From Actinomycetota bacterium (GTDB taxonomy: Bacteria > Actinomycetota > Actinomycetes > Nanopelagicales > Nanopelagicaceae): DNA of 64,000 nucleotides. Of the stretch, positions 21,301 through 30,424 are shown piece after piece. A program made the translations under genes and the position numbers. How positions within the stretch are numbered: the stretch's first letter is position 1; the number at the start of each line of letters is the position of its first letter. Below the pieces are notes generated by a model. It was not told the origin of the DNA, made no database searches, and saw only the letters and a program-made list of their open reading frames with translations. The stretch lies in the NCBI GenBank assembly GCA_009698675.1, contig WLPT01000005.1, positions 32,427-96,426 on the forward strand. Reading direction: 5' to 3'.

Positions 21301-21907
21301 GAAGTTGCCGTCTAAGCTCGACAGTTAAGTCCTGCACGCGCGCAAGATTTACCTGCATCGAATCCAGTTTGCGAAGGGCCTTTTCTTTACGTTTTCGATG
21401 TTTAAGTACACCTGCAGCCTCTTCGATGAATCCACGCCGTTCATCTGGAGTTGCCATTAAAATCGCATCAAGTTGACCTTGACCTACGATCACATGCATT
21501 TCGCGGCCAATTCCAGAGTCGCTCAAAAGCTCTTGAATATCTAATAAACGAGAGGCCTCGCCATTGATCTGATACTCACTATGACCGTTACGGAAAAGAA
21601 TTCTCGAAATAGTTACTTCGCTGTACTCAATAGGGAGTGCGCCATCGGCATTATCGATAGTCAGAGAAACTTCGGCGCGACCAAGCGGTGCGCGTCCGCT
21701 AGTGCCGGCAAAGATGACGTCTTCCATCTTGCCACCGCGAAGTGATTTGGCGCCCTGTTCACCCATTACCCACGTAAGGGCATCTACAACGTTACTTTTA
21801 CCTGAACCATTAGGTCCGACTACGCATGTAATTCCTGGCTCTAACCGCAAAGTGGTAGCCGAAGCAAAGGACTTAAAGCCCTTGAGGGTCATGCTCTTCA
21901 AATACAC
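18371..21907 (-). CDS. smc: Chromosome segregation protein SMC
   Basis: ATPase of 1178 residues that compacts and aligns chromosome arms. Walker A GPNGSGKS is near residue 32, followed by long coiled coils, a hinge near the middle (VHILGSVASLVEID onward), then the ABC signature LSGGEKSLTAVAML and Walker B FYVLDEVEAALD. The start is GTG 21907, giving the conserved MYLKSMTLKGFKSF. TAGGTT at 21914-21919 lies 6 nt before the GTG, a leaderless-type promoter inside the rnc-smc spacer. Confidence 0.98.
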   Translation of the reverse strand: MYLKSMTLKGFKSFASATTLRLEPGITCVVGPNGSGKSNVVDALTWVMGEQGAKSLRGGKMEDVIFAGTSGRAPLGRAEVSLTIDNADGALPIEYSEVTISRILFRNGHSEYQINGEASRLLDIQELLSDSGIGREMHVIVGQGQLDAILMATPDERRGFIEEAAGVLKHRKRKEKALRKLDSMQVNLARVQDLTVELRRQLRPLGKQAEVAKKAATIQADLRDAKLRILADDFISLSKTLDAEVADETSLRERRAGVESEVESIRAREGALDAQAAFEGPLLVQAQETYYQLNSLREKFRGTQSLAQERSRFLNEEAEEARSSGRDPDALEKDAQELRKQELELRANVSTSQQDLQLATSALAQSEQALKLDEDTIAAAMRAIADAREGTARQEGHIKSLQARLEAISEEIERLVRARNEAQARVDSAQREYSTYELDIASADTGEKGLDSQFETTKSNIESAKSKFQELVEAERLADRERNAIESKIEAMKLTSQNRDGASALLRDSRGVHILGSVASLVEIDSGWESAAAAALGTLADAVVVQDLSSAVTALTTLRSENLGQADVLVYDANAQSNSSIPSGLTSLASHVRSSSIGALITSLLANIVVADSARDAEAILRANPGVSVVTRDGDVVTGSRARGGSKSSSSLIEINALIAGLESKLSEISHTCDRLKFEISSQTVEVASRQSDYDLALSKLNESDARIGALTEQLAVSGQNMKSAMAEVERLNVNINEATTAQVRDEGDLLVAQNQLHQAGAVAEPDHTLTENLRNAVSVARTAEVEARLAVRTIEERVTSVAARALALEVAARNEREASERAVIRRSARARAALISQAIAESAYEVLIHIERSISKAAVERARLEESRVLREGETLTVRTRGRELATELEALTSSVHRDEIARAEQRMRIESLENKTAEEFAIDTQTLVAEYGPENDVPTFFENEDGEIVTTELIPYRRDQQEKRLASAERSLNLLGKINPLALEEFSSLEERLKFLADQLEDLKNTKKDLLDIIKEVDDRVQTIFMEAFEDTARHFEEIFARLFPGGDGRLILVDPENPLTSGVDVEARPPGKRIKRLSLLSGGEKSLTAVAMLVAIFKARPSPFYVLDEVEAALDDVNLGRLLGVLEELRASSQLIIITHQKRTMEIADALYGVTMRGDGVTEVISQRLRESDAS

Positions 21908-21947
21908 GCGGCAAACCTATCGCGTCAGCGCAGTGTTTTCGACGCTT

Positions 21948-22625
21948 TTAAGGCTCAGGCTGCTCGTTTTTCAGCAAATCGTAGGCGATACGTGCGGCGA
22001 TCTGTTCGGCCTCACGCTTGCTTTTTCCAGCACCCTCACTGACACCAACGCCGGCAACCATCGCAACAGCGGTGAAGTTCTTATCGTGATCTGGCCCGTC
22101 TTCACTAACAACATACTCCGGCACGCCTTTATTGAGGGAAGCAACTAACTCTTGCAGCGCGGTTTTGCCATCTAAGCCAGCACCTCGCGCAACTGCAGAC
22201 TCTAGAGTTGATGCAATCAGACGGCGAACAATTGTTGTGCAGATTTCAAATCCACATTGAAGGTAAATCGCGCCAATGACGGCCTCAAGCGCATCGGCCA
22301 GAAGAGAGTTCTTATCGCGCCCGCCGGTGACCTCTTCGCCTTTTCCAAGTCGAATATATTTGCCTAAATCCAATTCGCGTGCGATATCTGCCAGCGCGCG
22401 CATATTGACGACACCGGAACGAAGTGGCGAGAGGCGACTTTCATCAAACTCTGGATATCTCTTGTAGAGCTCTTCGGTAACTATTAAACCTAAAACCGAA
22501 TCGCCTAAAAATTCAAGACGCTCATTAGTTTCTTTACTTGCCGATTCATATGCAAATGAACGGTGGGTAAAAGCCAATTCAAGAAGTGAGGGTTCAATGA
22601 CAACCCCCAGCTGTTCATTGAGCAA
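21948..22625 (-). CDS. rnc: Ribonuclease III
   Basis: Cleaves double-stranded RNA in rRNA and mRNA processing. The 225-residue enzyme has the signature NERLEFLGDSVLGL, a second acidic site (LADALEAVIGAIYL) and a C-terminal dsRBD (KTALQELVASLNKG...AGKSKREAEQIAA). The frame starts at TTG 22625, 10 nt after the rpmF stop; no in-frame ATG or GTG fits better. Confidence 0.96.
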   Translation of the reverse strand: MLNEQLGVVIEPSLLELAFTHRSFAYESASKETNERLEFLGDSVLGLIVTEELYKRYPEFDESRLSPLRSGVVNMRALADIARELDLGKYIRLGKGEEVTGGRDKNSLLADALEAVIGAIYLQCGFEICTTIVRRLIASTLESAVARGAGLDGKTALQELVASLNKGVPEYVVSEDGPDHDKNFTAVAMVAGVGVSEGAGKSKREAEQIAARIAYDLLKNEQPEP

Positions 22626-22635
22626 CGAGCTCAGA

Positions 22636-22809
22636 TCAGACCGCTAATACCTGGCGACGGTTATATGTACCGCACGTTGGGCAGGCAGTGTGTTGCAACT
22701 TTGGTTGCTGGCACTGTGGGCATGTTGCAAGAGAGGCAGCGGTTGTCTTCCACTGGCTTCGACGTGAGCGCGTCTTAGAACGCGAGGTCTTCCGCTTTGG
22801 TACTGGCAC
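22636..22809 (-). CDS. rpmF: 50S ribosomal protein L32 (zinc-binding form)
   Basis: A 57-residue large-subunit protein. The GTG at 22809 gives VPVPKRKTSRSKTRSRRSQWK, the family N-terminus, with GAGG 8 nt upstream; the frame extends further but is not L32-like. Two CxxC pairs (CPQC, CPTC) form the zinc site. It follows the DUF177 gene and precedes rnc, the standard arrangement. Confidence 0.96.
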   Translation of the reverse strand: MPVPKRKTSRSKTRSRRSQWKTTAASLATCPQCQQPKLQHTACPTCGTYNRRQVLAV

Positions 22810-22877
22810 TTTTCTAACCTCTTCTTCTTGTGCTGAGCGCAACGATGGTTGCAGGGCGTAAGTATCCCTTAAAAACC

Positions 22878-23453
22878 CTAATTCTTGAAATCGGGCTCAT
22901 CTAGCTCGACTGCGGCAAGCCCCGCCCACCGGGCGTCGATCTGCTCATGAGCGTGATCGGCGGGCAGTTCTGCCCATTTGGCCCCACAGTCAGGGCAGAG
23001 CCCTTCACAGGCATCACTACATAGCGGTGTGTGTGGAAGTGCCAGGACGATGGCATCTCGGATCGGGCTCTGAAGATCCATCACATCTCCATCCATAAGC
23101 AGTTCATCGTCGATATCTAAATCCTCATCCGGCGTTGTGCGCTTCTTGCGTTCGACCTTCTTCTCATAAAGATAGAGCTCTTGAACTCTTTTTTCGATCA
23201 CGATTTCAACTGGATCCAAGCAGCGCCCACATTCGCCTTTAGCGATGGCAAAAATCTCGGCGCTAAGCAAAATTCCTTCAGCCACTGATTCAAGACGGGC
23301 ATCTATTTCAATAATCTCACCAACTGGAACTGCAATTAAATCGACGCCAACTTTTTCTGGCACTTCAATATTGAGCTCATACTCTTTCATCTCCCCTGCA
23401 CGCCGCGGAAGTTCGAAAGTGTTGAGTTTATAAACCTCTGAAAGCTTTGACAT
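22878..23453 (-). CDS. DUF177/YceD family protein
   Basis: Conserved partner of rpmF, implicated in 23S rRNA accumulation in other bacteria. From ATG 23453 it has 191 residues; the family N-terminus reads SKLSEVYKLNTFELPRRAGE. A CGRCLDP motif and a C-terminal CSDACEGLCPDCG cysteine cluster suggest metal binding. It starts 7 nt after the coiled-coil gene stop and continues into rpmF. Confidence 0.93.
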   Translation of the reverse strand: MSKLSEVYKLNTFELPRRAGEMKEYELNIEVPEKVGVDLIAVPVGEIIEIDARLESVAEGILLSAEIFAIAKGECGRCLDPVEIVIEKRVQELYLYEKKVERKKRTTPDEDLDIDDELLMDGDVMDLQSPIRDAIVLALPHTPLCSDACEGLCPDCGAKWAELPADHAHEQIDARWAGLAAVELDEPDFKN

Positions 23454-23460
23454 AGAAAAA

Positions 23461-23943
23461 TTAATCCGAATCAGAGAGTTGAGAAAGTGCGTCTTTATCG
23501 CCAGCACCTGCAAGGCGATCGCGTCCGCGCGCTACCGCATCCTGTGTTTTCTTTAAAATAACCTCTAGCGTTGCAAGTCGACCATCGATGTACTCCTCGA
23601 CATCTGCTTTCTCTTGAATACTTGTTTCCCGCGCATCGTCGAGAATTTTACGGGCCTCATCTCGTGCAATCTGAACTATTGAAGTCTGCTCGACCATGCG
23701 GGCTACATCTTCACGAGCTAGGGAAATCATCTGCTCAGCACTCATGCGGCCCTCTTCAATGATTGCATCACGAGCGGATATAACTTTCTGTGCAGAATCA
23801 AAATCAGATGGAAATGCAGCAAGGGCATCATCTAGGATCTCAAGCATTTCGCCACGGTGAACTACGCAACTTGCAGAGAGTGGAACTCCACGTGCCTCTT
23901 TTACTAACGTGATTGCTGAGGCTAACTTGTCGATTGAATCCAT
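23461..23943 (-). CDS. SepIVA/DivIVA-like coiled-coil protein
   Basis: A 160-residue acidic, almost wholly helical protein with heptad-like runs (AEQMISLAREDVARMVEQ, ARDEARKILDDARE). Such proteins are often labelled ATP synthase subunit B-like, but there is no membrane segment. Position between coaD and the DUF177 gene matches mycobacterial Rv2927c (SepIVA), a septation factor, so a role in division or tip growth is likely. The assignment rests on synteny plus coiled-coil character. Confidence 0.8.
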   Translation of the reverse strand: MDSIDKLASAITLVKEARGVPLSASCVVHRGEMLEILDDALAAFPSDFDSAQKVISARDAIIEEGRMSAEQMISLAREDVARMVEQTSIVQIARDEARKILDDARETSIQEKADVEEYIDGRLATLEVILKKTQDAVARGRDRLAGAGDKDALSQLSDSD

Positions 23944-23945
23944 GG

Positions 23946-24425
23946 TTACTTCCCTGCTACTCGGAGCTTAATTGCGGTATTTACATTGGCGGGAATCATC
24001 GCTGATACGTCTCCCCCATAGTGTGCGAGCTCTTTAACGATTGATGATGAGAGAAAAGAATAGGCTGGAGCAGTTGCCATAAGCATAGTTTCAACCCCTG
24101 AGGCTTGAAGATTTAACTGTGCCATTTGTAACTCATAGTCGAAGTCCGTAACCGCTCGTAGACCCTTAACGATTGTGGTAATTGAATGGGCTTTGCAATA
24201 ATCCACGAGTAACCCACTCCAGGAATCAACCACAACGTTGGGCAGATCGGCCACTGTTTCACGAATCATCTCAATGCGCTCAGAAACGGTGAACAGGCCC
24301 GACTTAGTTCGATTTTCAAGAACGGCTACAACGACTTCATCAAAGTGGCTGCTTGCCCGCTTAATGATATCTAGATGGCCAAAAGTGATTGGGTCAAATG
24401 ATCCAGGACAGATAGCGCGTTTCAT
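23946..24425 (-). CDS. coaD: Phosphopantetheine adenylyltransferase
   Basis: Fourth step of coenzyme A synthesis. The 159-residue nucleotidyltransferase has the (H/T)xGH region as PGSFDPITFGHLDII at residues 8-22 and the C-terminal FLSSSIVKELA loop. TAGCGT at 24433-24438 ends 7 nt before the ATG and no ribosome binding site is apparent, indicating a likely leaderless start within the recG-rsmD-coaD run. Confidence 0.97.
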   Translation of the reverse strand: MKRAICPGSFDPITFGHLDIIKRASSHFDEVVVAVLENRTKSGLFTVSERIEMIRETVADLPNVVVDSWSGLLVDYCKAHSITTIVKGLRAVTDFDYELQMAQLNLQASGVETMLMATAPAYSFLSSSIVKELAHYGGDVSAMIPANVNTAIKLRVAGK

Positions 24426-24464
24426 GGCTCAAACGCTAGCAAGAGATGGCGCAGTTATCCATTC

Positions 24465-25034
24465 TCAAGGCTGATAGTGACCATAGAAAATACTCACAGC
24501 CCCGTACTTCCTCTCTCGTGCGCCAACAAAGCCCTCTGGCCAGCTAAATGTCGATCCCTTTGCGGTGCGCTCAACAGCAATCAGCGCATCACTGGATAAA
24601 AACTCATCACTGTGGAGTTTGCTGACAACCTCTTCAACTTGCGCATCGGTGAAATCAAATGGTGGATCGATATAGACAATGTGATATTTAACTTTGGCAC
24701 CATCACTCAAGAAGCGTTGAGCCGACATCGCATAGAGATGAAATTTTCCAGCGGGCTTGTTCTTACTAACTAACTCAAAGTTATTTTCAATTGTTTTTTG
24801 CGCATCCGGATCTCGCTCCACAAAGTGGACAACTGCAGCACCTCGCGAAAGTGCTTCAAGCCCGATTGCACCTGAACCTGCAAATAAATCCAGAAGATGT
24901 AGCCCGTGAAAGTCGCCAAACTCCGAAGTCAGCGAGGAAAATAAACCTTCGCGTGCACGATCTGAAGTTGGCCGAGTCGCACCTGCAACGCTGCCCAATG
25001 TACGACCCTTAGCCACCCCTGCGATAATTCTCAT
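24465..25034 (-). CDS. rsmD: 16S rRNA (guanine966-N2)-methyltransferase
   Basis: Modifies G966 of 16S rRNA. The 189-residue Rossmann methyltransferase shows the SAM loop LDLFAGSGAIGLEALSRGA and catalytic YIDPPFDF. I use ATG 25034; a TTG directly before it (25037) is also open. It follows recG by 3 nt. Confidence 0.95.
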   Translation of the reverse strand: MRIIAGVAKGRTLGSVAGATRPTSDRAREGLFSSLTSEFGDFHGLHLLDLFAGSGAIGLEALSRGAAVVHFVERDPDAQKTIENNFELVSKNKPAGKFHLYAMSAQRFLSDGAKVKYHIVYIDPPFDFTDAQVEEVVSKLHSDEFLSSDALIAVERTAKGSTFSWPEGFVGARERKYGAVSIFYGHYQP

Positions 25035-25037
25035 CAA

Positions 25038-27209
25038 TTAACCCTTATCTAAATAATCTGTAGCTGCATTCTGAGCCAACAGCGCAACCTGTGACTTAAG
25101 GGCAGGATAACTTGATAACTCATTCGAGGCCTCAATTATGCTCTGCGCATCAGCACGTGCAATCTCAATTAACGCCTCATCACGCAGCACGCGCAACAAT
25201 CGCAGATGTGATGCACTTCCCGACTGCGTAGAACCCAAAACATCGCCTTCACGTCGTTGCTCCAAATCAATGCGCGAGAGTTCAAAGCCATCAAGGGTCG
25301 ATGCCACAGCATTTAAGCGCTCTCGCGCAGCCGAGTCGGCGGGTGCACTAGAAACTAGTAGACATAAGCCGGGAGAAGTTCCACGTCCAACTCGTCCACG
25401 TAATTGGTGAAGCTGTGAAACACCAAAGCGATCGGCATCCATAATCACCATTACCGTTGCATTGGCCACATCTACTCCAACTTCAATAACCGTTGTTGAA
25501 ACCAGCACATCGAGCTCACCTGCAGCAAATGCTCGCATCGTTGAATCTTTTATTTCACTATTTTGTCGCCCATGAAGCTCGGCAACTTTTAGTCCAGCTA
25601 AAGCGCCTGCAGAAAGCTGCGGGGCAAGTGTGGTTACAGCTGCGATATCGGGTGAATCTAGACCAAAGAGAAAATCAATATCCGAGCTCTCATCACTGCC
25701 GGCCTCTATTCGCGGTGCAACGATATAGGCCTGATGTCCCGCGGCAACTTCTTCACGTATCCGAGCCCACGCACGCTCTAAGTACGCTGGTTTCTCGAGA
25801 ACAGAAACCACGTGAGTTGTAATCGGTGCTCGACCAAGTGGAAGTTCACGCAAAGTTGAAACATCGAGATCTCCAAATACCGTCATTGCAACTGTGCGTG
25901 GTATTGGCGTTGCAGTCATGACTAATAGGTGTGGAGGCTTTTGAGCTTTTACTTTTAATGCATCACGTTGTTCAACGCCAAATCTATGCTGCTCATCAAC
26001 AACTATTAATCCTAAATCGGCAAACTCCACCTTTTCTCCAAGAAGTGCATGCGTTCCGATAATGATTCCAGCCCCACCTGTGGCCGCCAGTGAGAGTGCG
26101 ATCTTTCGCTCATGCGCACTTTGCGAACCAGTAATCAAAGTAATTTGGGTAGATTTATCGGCGCTACCGAGAGTTCCGCCAAGTGCCAGTGGGCCTAATA
26201 GTTTTTGAAAAGTCCGTAAATGTTGTGCGGCCAGAACTTCAGTCGGTGCCAACAGCGCCGCCTGCCCCCCACTGTCGACGATAGCTAGCATTGCTCGCAG
26301 AGCGACTACGGTTTTACCTGATCCCACTTCACCCTGCAACAAGCGGTGCATCGGATGGGTCTGTGCCAAATCATTTTCAATCTCTGCAACAACTTCACGC
26401 TGACCACCTGTAAGTTCAAATGGCAAGGAAGCATCGAAAGCTTCAAGTAAGCCACCCTTAATAGTTTTACGTGAAGTCGTATTCAATTTCTTTAGCTCAT
26501 TGCGACGCATGACCAGCATGAGTTGAAGTAGAAAAGCCTCGTCAAATGTCAAACGTTCGCGAGCGGCATCGGCGTGATCTAGGTCGGCCGGAGTGTGGAG
26601 TTGAACAAGTGCTTGCTGCAACGTTGGATAGTTATGCGACAGACGAATCGACTCGGGCAGGTAATCCTCAACCTGATCAAGAGTTGCGATTGCCATTTCA
26701 ACACATTGTGAAATCTTCCACGAAGCCAGTTTGGCAGTTGCCGAATAGACAGGGAGATATTTACCGGCAAAGCTTGCAGCTGCACTATCGACATCGGCGC
26801 CATCTGGAATCATCTGATAATCAGGGTGCGCTAACTGTTTCTTTCCATTGAAAATGCCAACTTTGCCCGCAAATAATCCCTGGGCTCCAACTTTCAACTC
26901 TTTTTCGCGCCATGCTTGATTGAAAAAAGTTAATGAGAGTTTGGCGCTGCCATCTGTAACGATGACCTCCAAAATGCTGCCCTTGCGGCCACGAATGGCA
27001 CGATTTTGTGAGCTATGCACCTGAGCCAAAATTGTAACCTCATCGCCTTCATTGAGTTGGGCGATATCTGAAAGCTCCCCACGCACCATGTAGCGGCGGG
27101 GGTAGTGATGCATTAAATCTCCGACGGTCTTTATCGCGAAACTATCGAGTAGCACTTTTGCCGTGCGGTCACCCACTACGTTCGAGAGTTTATTATCGAG
27201 ATCGCCCAC
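25038..27209 (-). CDS. recG: ATP-dependent DNA helicase RecG
   Basis: Branch-migration helicase that remodels stalled forks and Holliday junctions. 723 residues: wedge/OB domain at the N-terminus, Walker A GEVGSGKT, box II VVDEQHRFGV, MTATPIPRT, and the C-terminal QLRGRVGRG and motif VI regions. The GTG start at 27209 lies 39 nt downstream of cydC with no terminator between, so read-through from the cyd operon is possible. Confidence 0.97.
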   Translation of the reverse strand: MGDLDNKLSNVVGDRTAKVLLDSFAIKTVGDLMHHYPRRYMVRGELSDIAQLNEGDEVTILAQVHSSQNRAIRGRKGSILEVIVTDGSAKLSLTFFNQAWREKELKVGAQGLFAGKVGIFNGKKQLAHPDYQMIPDGADVDSAAASFAGKYLPVYSATAKLASWKISQCVEMAIATLDQVEDYLPESIRLSHNYPTLQQALVQLHTPADLDHADAARERLTFDEAFLLQLMLVMRRNELKKLNTTSRKTIKGGLLEAFDASLPFELTGGQREVVAEIENDLAQTHPMHRLLQGEVGSGKTVVALRAMLAIVDSGGQAALLAPTEVLAAQHLRTFQKLLGPLALGGTLGSADKSTQITLITGSQSAHERKIALSLAATGGAGIIIGTHALLGEKVEFADLGLIVVDEQHRFGVEQRDALKVKAQKPPHLLVMTATPIPRTVAMTVFGDLDVSTLRELPLGRAPITTHVVSVLEKPAYLERAWARIREEVAAGHQAYIVAPRIEAGSDESSDIDFLFGLDSPDIAAVTTLAPQLSAGALAGLKVAELHGRQNSEIKDSTMRAFAAGELDVLVSTTVIEVGVDVANATVMVIMDADRFGVSQLHQLRGRVGRGTSPGLCLLVSSAPADSAARERLNAVASTLDGFELSRIDLEQRREGDVLGSTQSGSASHLRLLRVLRDEALIEIARADAQSIIEASNELSSYPALKSQVALLAQNAATDYLDKG

Positions 27210-27248
27210 AACTGCATTCTCTCGCGGTCAGGCTCACTTTCGCATCTC

Positions 27249-28808
27249 CTAACGCTTCATTGTCAAAGTTTTATCAATACTCTCCCACCCGCTATGGGTG
27301 ACGACGATTGTTATCTTGTCTGCAAGTCGCCTGGTAATGCCCTTTTCAATACGTTGAGCCAACTGCTCATCAAGATGCTCTGTGGGTTCATCAAAGATAT
27401 ATACATCGGCCTCGGCTAGTAATACTCGAGCAACAGATAAGCGTTTAGCCTCACCTCCTGAGATTATGCGGCCAAAATCGCCGATCAATGTATCCAGACC
27501 CTGCGCGAGCTCATGAAGAAGTTGATCGAGCTCTAGAAGAGTTAGGACCGAAATGATCTCTGCATCAGTGACGTTTTGATTGGCAATCCTCAAATTTTCA
27601 CGAAGGGAGGTATTGAAAATATGAGAGCGTTGAACTGTTCCCACTATACGAGCCTTAAAATCACTGTAACTATCGGCGGCTCGACCATCGAAAGCTAAAC
27701 CGCCCTTATAAGGCAATAGCCCAAGCAAGCCCATCACGAGAGTCGATTTTCCACTACCACTGCGTCCGCGGATAACTAGCAGTTCGCCCTTTTGTACATC
27801 AAATGAAGTTGGCTCCATGAACTCATCGCCCCATGCCACCGTAATATTTGTAGCCGTGATCTGCGTAATTGGAGAGTCTAAATCTGCTCCAACCTGCTCC
27901 TCGCGTGGGGCGCCAATTAAAGCATCGACAGATTGTTGCGACATCAGGAGTTTTCCTGAACCAAATAAGTTGGGATACCACGCCGTTATCGCCTCAAAGA
28001 TTACAAGTGGAATAAAGATAAGCATCGTAACTTGAACGGCAGGCAGGCTTTGTTTCTGAGTGAGTGACATAGCCAGCCATGCAAAGCCAACAACACTCAA
28101 CGCTATGAGCAAGTTAGTTAGCGCCGAAAATCTCCAACTTGCTTGAAGCAGTCGCGCCTCCTTCGCTCTAATGGCAACCTCTAGTGCCTTTGTGCGCTTT
28201 ATATTCTCATGTAAGTAACCATAGATCGCCGCCTCGGTTACGCCATGAATTGATCCTTCGAGAAGTTGGGTGTAAGAGTTTTCACTTTTTTCAATATCTC
28301 GTGCAATTGGTTGGCTGCTACGTTTAATCAGTGCCGGAAAAATCGCGAGCAGAAGGGCGCAAATCGGAAGTGTAAATACCAGACTTTCTGGACGCACCCA
28401 GTAGGCAAGAAGTGCTCCGGCTACTAACGAAATAGCTGCAGAAGAGTGTGGAAGTTTTATTCGAAGTTGGTACTCCTGTGCACGTTCGACATCATCGACA
28501 ATACTTTTAACTGCAGTTCCACTATTAAAGCTCTTCGCAATTGCGATCGAACTTTGACTCAATTTAGAGTAAATACTCACTCGTAAAGCGGTCAAGCGAC
28601 TAAAGACCGCCTTGTGACTGACTAATCGCTCGGAGTATCTGGCAATTGAACGAAAGATTCCAAAGAATCGCACTAGGACTATCGCAACGCTCAACGTCAG
28701 AATCGGTGGCTGCATCGATGCCATCGTGATTAACCAAGCGCTCGATATCGTAAGACCTATACCTCCAATAAATGCAAAGGCGCCAAGGAAATATGCGATC
28801 AGCATCAT
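27249..28808 (-). CDS. cydC: Thiol reductant ABC exporter subunit CydC
   Basis: Half of the CydDC heterodimer, needed for cytochrome bd assembly by exporting thiols or handling heme. 519 residues: six-helix membrane domain, then an ABC domain with Walker A GRSGSGKST near 355, signature ISGGEAKRLSVARVLL and Walker B VYIFDEPTEHLD. The ATGA overlap with cydD (4 nt) gives coupled translation. Confidence 0.93.
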   Translation of the reverse strand: MMLIAYFLGAFAFIGGIGLTISSAWLITMASMQPPILTLSVAIVLVRFFGIFRSIARYSERLVSHKAVFSRLTALRVSIYSKLSQSSIAIAKSFNSGTAVKSIVDDVERAQEYQLRIKLPHSSAAISLVAGALLAYWVRPESLVFTLPICALLLAIFPALIKRSSQPIARDIEKSENSYTQLLEGSIHGVTEAAIYGYLHENIKRTKALEVAIRAKEARLLQASWRFSALTNLLIALSVVGFAWLAMSLTQKQSLPAVQVTMLIFIPLVIFEAITAWYPNLFGSGKLLMSQQSVDALIGAPREEQVGADLDSPITQITATNITVAWGDEFMEPTSFDVQKGELLVIRGRSGSGKSTLVMGLLGLLPYKGGLAFDGRAADSYSDFKARIVGTVQRSHIFNTSLRENLRIANQNVTDAEIISVLTLLELDQLLHELAQGLDTLIGDFGRIISGGEAKRLSVARVLLAEADVYIFDEPTEHLDEQLAQRIEKGITRRLADKITIVVTHSGWESIDKTLTMKR

Positions 28809-30424
28809 GAGATGAGGGCCCTTGAAAATATTGCAACTGCATCATCACTGCGCAGAACACTTCGATCATGTGTAATACATATGACGATGGCACCGTCTGC
28901 CGCGTAATCTCGCAGTGCTGTCATTACTGCGATGGCACTTACTTGATCCAAATCGGCCGTCGGCTCATCGGCTATCAAGACTCTCGGTTTGGCGGCGATT
29001 GCGCGCGCAAGTGCAATCTTTCGAATCTGTCCACCAGAGGCGGCGCTTCCACTTTCACCCGAGCTTCCAATGGAGGTTGATAGACCTGCAGGCAGATCTG
29101 CAATATCTAGACCACAACGTTTCAACAGTTCGACAATCTCATCATCGCCCAATGCAGGATCGACAATGGTGAATTGATGGCCGACCCCACCCGTTGATAA
29201 CTGTGGATTCTGTGGAACCCACCCGATGCTTCTAAACCAGGATTTTCGGCGCTCCGGGCTAACTTCCACACCATCTGCCATTAAGCCTGCTTGATTATTA
29301 ACGCCCAGAAGATTAAGTGCAAAGCTGCTTTTGCCTATTCCGGATTCACCAACAATGAAAAATATATCTCCACTATGTAAAACCTCGCCGCGGATTGCAG
29401 TATCAATTCGTCCTGGAATATTGAGTGACCAATCACTCCACTGAAGTGTAGAAATTTCGGAGAAATCATGTGGCTCATTTACCACCGAAAGAGTGCGACG
29501 GGATTGGATTTGGCTTAACCGTGCAAATGCCTCACTACCATCGGCCGATGCGTGAAAGAGCGAGGCTGCATTTCGAAGTGGAAAATATACTTCGGGGGCC
29601 AAAATCAAGACTGCAAGCGATGCTGAAAATCCGATAGTTCCATCAACTAATCGCAGTCCAATTGATACTGCAATTAATGCTACGGAGATTGTCGCGCAGA
29701 GTTCTAGGGCAAGGGCCGATAGAAACGATATACGCAAAACTTTCATAGTTTCCTCTGTATATCGATCGCCCATCTCTGCTATTCGCTGTGGTTGACTCTT
29801 ATGGCGAGAAAAAATCTTTAACGTTACAAAGCCACGTAAGGAGTCTTCAAAGTATTGAGAAAGTGAGCCAAGAGTCTGCCACTTCTTTGCAACCGAGTCG
29901 GCGGTATAGCGCCCAATCAATGCTCCAAAAATCGGGATCATCGGCAGTGTCAAAATTGCAATCACTCCAGAAAGAGGATCGAGAAAGAGAATTGTTACGA
30001 TGACTACTGCCGGCGTAACTGTGGCGAAAAATAGTTGAGGTATGAATCTGCCAAGGTAGATATCGAGAGAGTTCAAACCCTTAATCAGCAGAGTACTTAA
30101 CATAGAGCTCGAAAGATTTGTGTAGGCATCTAGTGATGAGGTGATTTCACTTCGGATCTCTTGCTTTATTCGAATGGCTTGAACGCTGCACCAGTATTCA
30201 AATCGCGCTTGAAAAATCGCTCTGAAAAACCATGCACAGGCTAGGTAGACCAATAAGGTTGGAATGCCTTCAGATTTACTTATCAGTCCAGCGATAATCG
30301 TTGAGAGAATCAACGCACTAATAACAATTGCCCCCGACCAGATAATCGCGGCGACAATTGAGACAAGGAAAAGCCTGCGGCTACCACTCCTTGAGAGCAG
30401 TAGCCGCAGATCAACTAATTTCAC
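28805..30424 (-). CDS. cydD: Thiol reductant ABC exporter subunit CydD
   Basis: The other CydDC subunit, 539 residues with an N-terminal membrane domain and C-terminal ABC domain. Walker A is GESGIGKSS, the signature SAASGGQIRKIALARA, and Walker B VLIADEPTADLD. Walker B ends in Asp instead of Glu (EPTADLD still supplies the usual E after D). It overlaps both cydB and cydC by 4 nt, so cydA-B-D-C is one operon in canonical order. Confidence 0.93.
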   Translation of the reverse strand: MKLVDLRLLLSRSGSRRLFLVSIVAAIIWSGAIVISALILSTIIAGLISKSEGIPTLLVYLACAWFFRAIFQARFEYWCSVQAIRIKQEIRSEITSSLDAYTNLSSSMLSTLLIKGLNSLDIYLGRFIPQLFFATVTPAVVIVTILFLDPLSGVIAILTLPMIPIFGALIGRYTADSVAKKWQTLGSLSQYFEDSLRGFVTLKIFSRHKSQPQRIAEMGDRYTEETMKVLRISFLSALALELCATISVALIAVSIGLRLVDGTIGFSASLAVLILAPEVYFPLRNAASLFHASADGSEAFARLSQIQSRRTLSVVNEPHDFSEISTLQWSDWSLNIPGRIDTAIRGEVLHSGDIFFIVGESGIGKSSFALNLLGVNNQAGLMADGVEVSPERRKSWFRSIGWVPQNPQLSTGGVGHQFTIVDPALGDDEIVELLKRCGLDIADLPAGLSTSIGSSGESGSAASGGQIRKIALARAIAAKPRVLIADEPTADLDQVSAIAVMTALRDYAADGAIVICITHDRSVLRSDDAVAIFSRALIS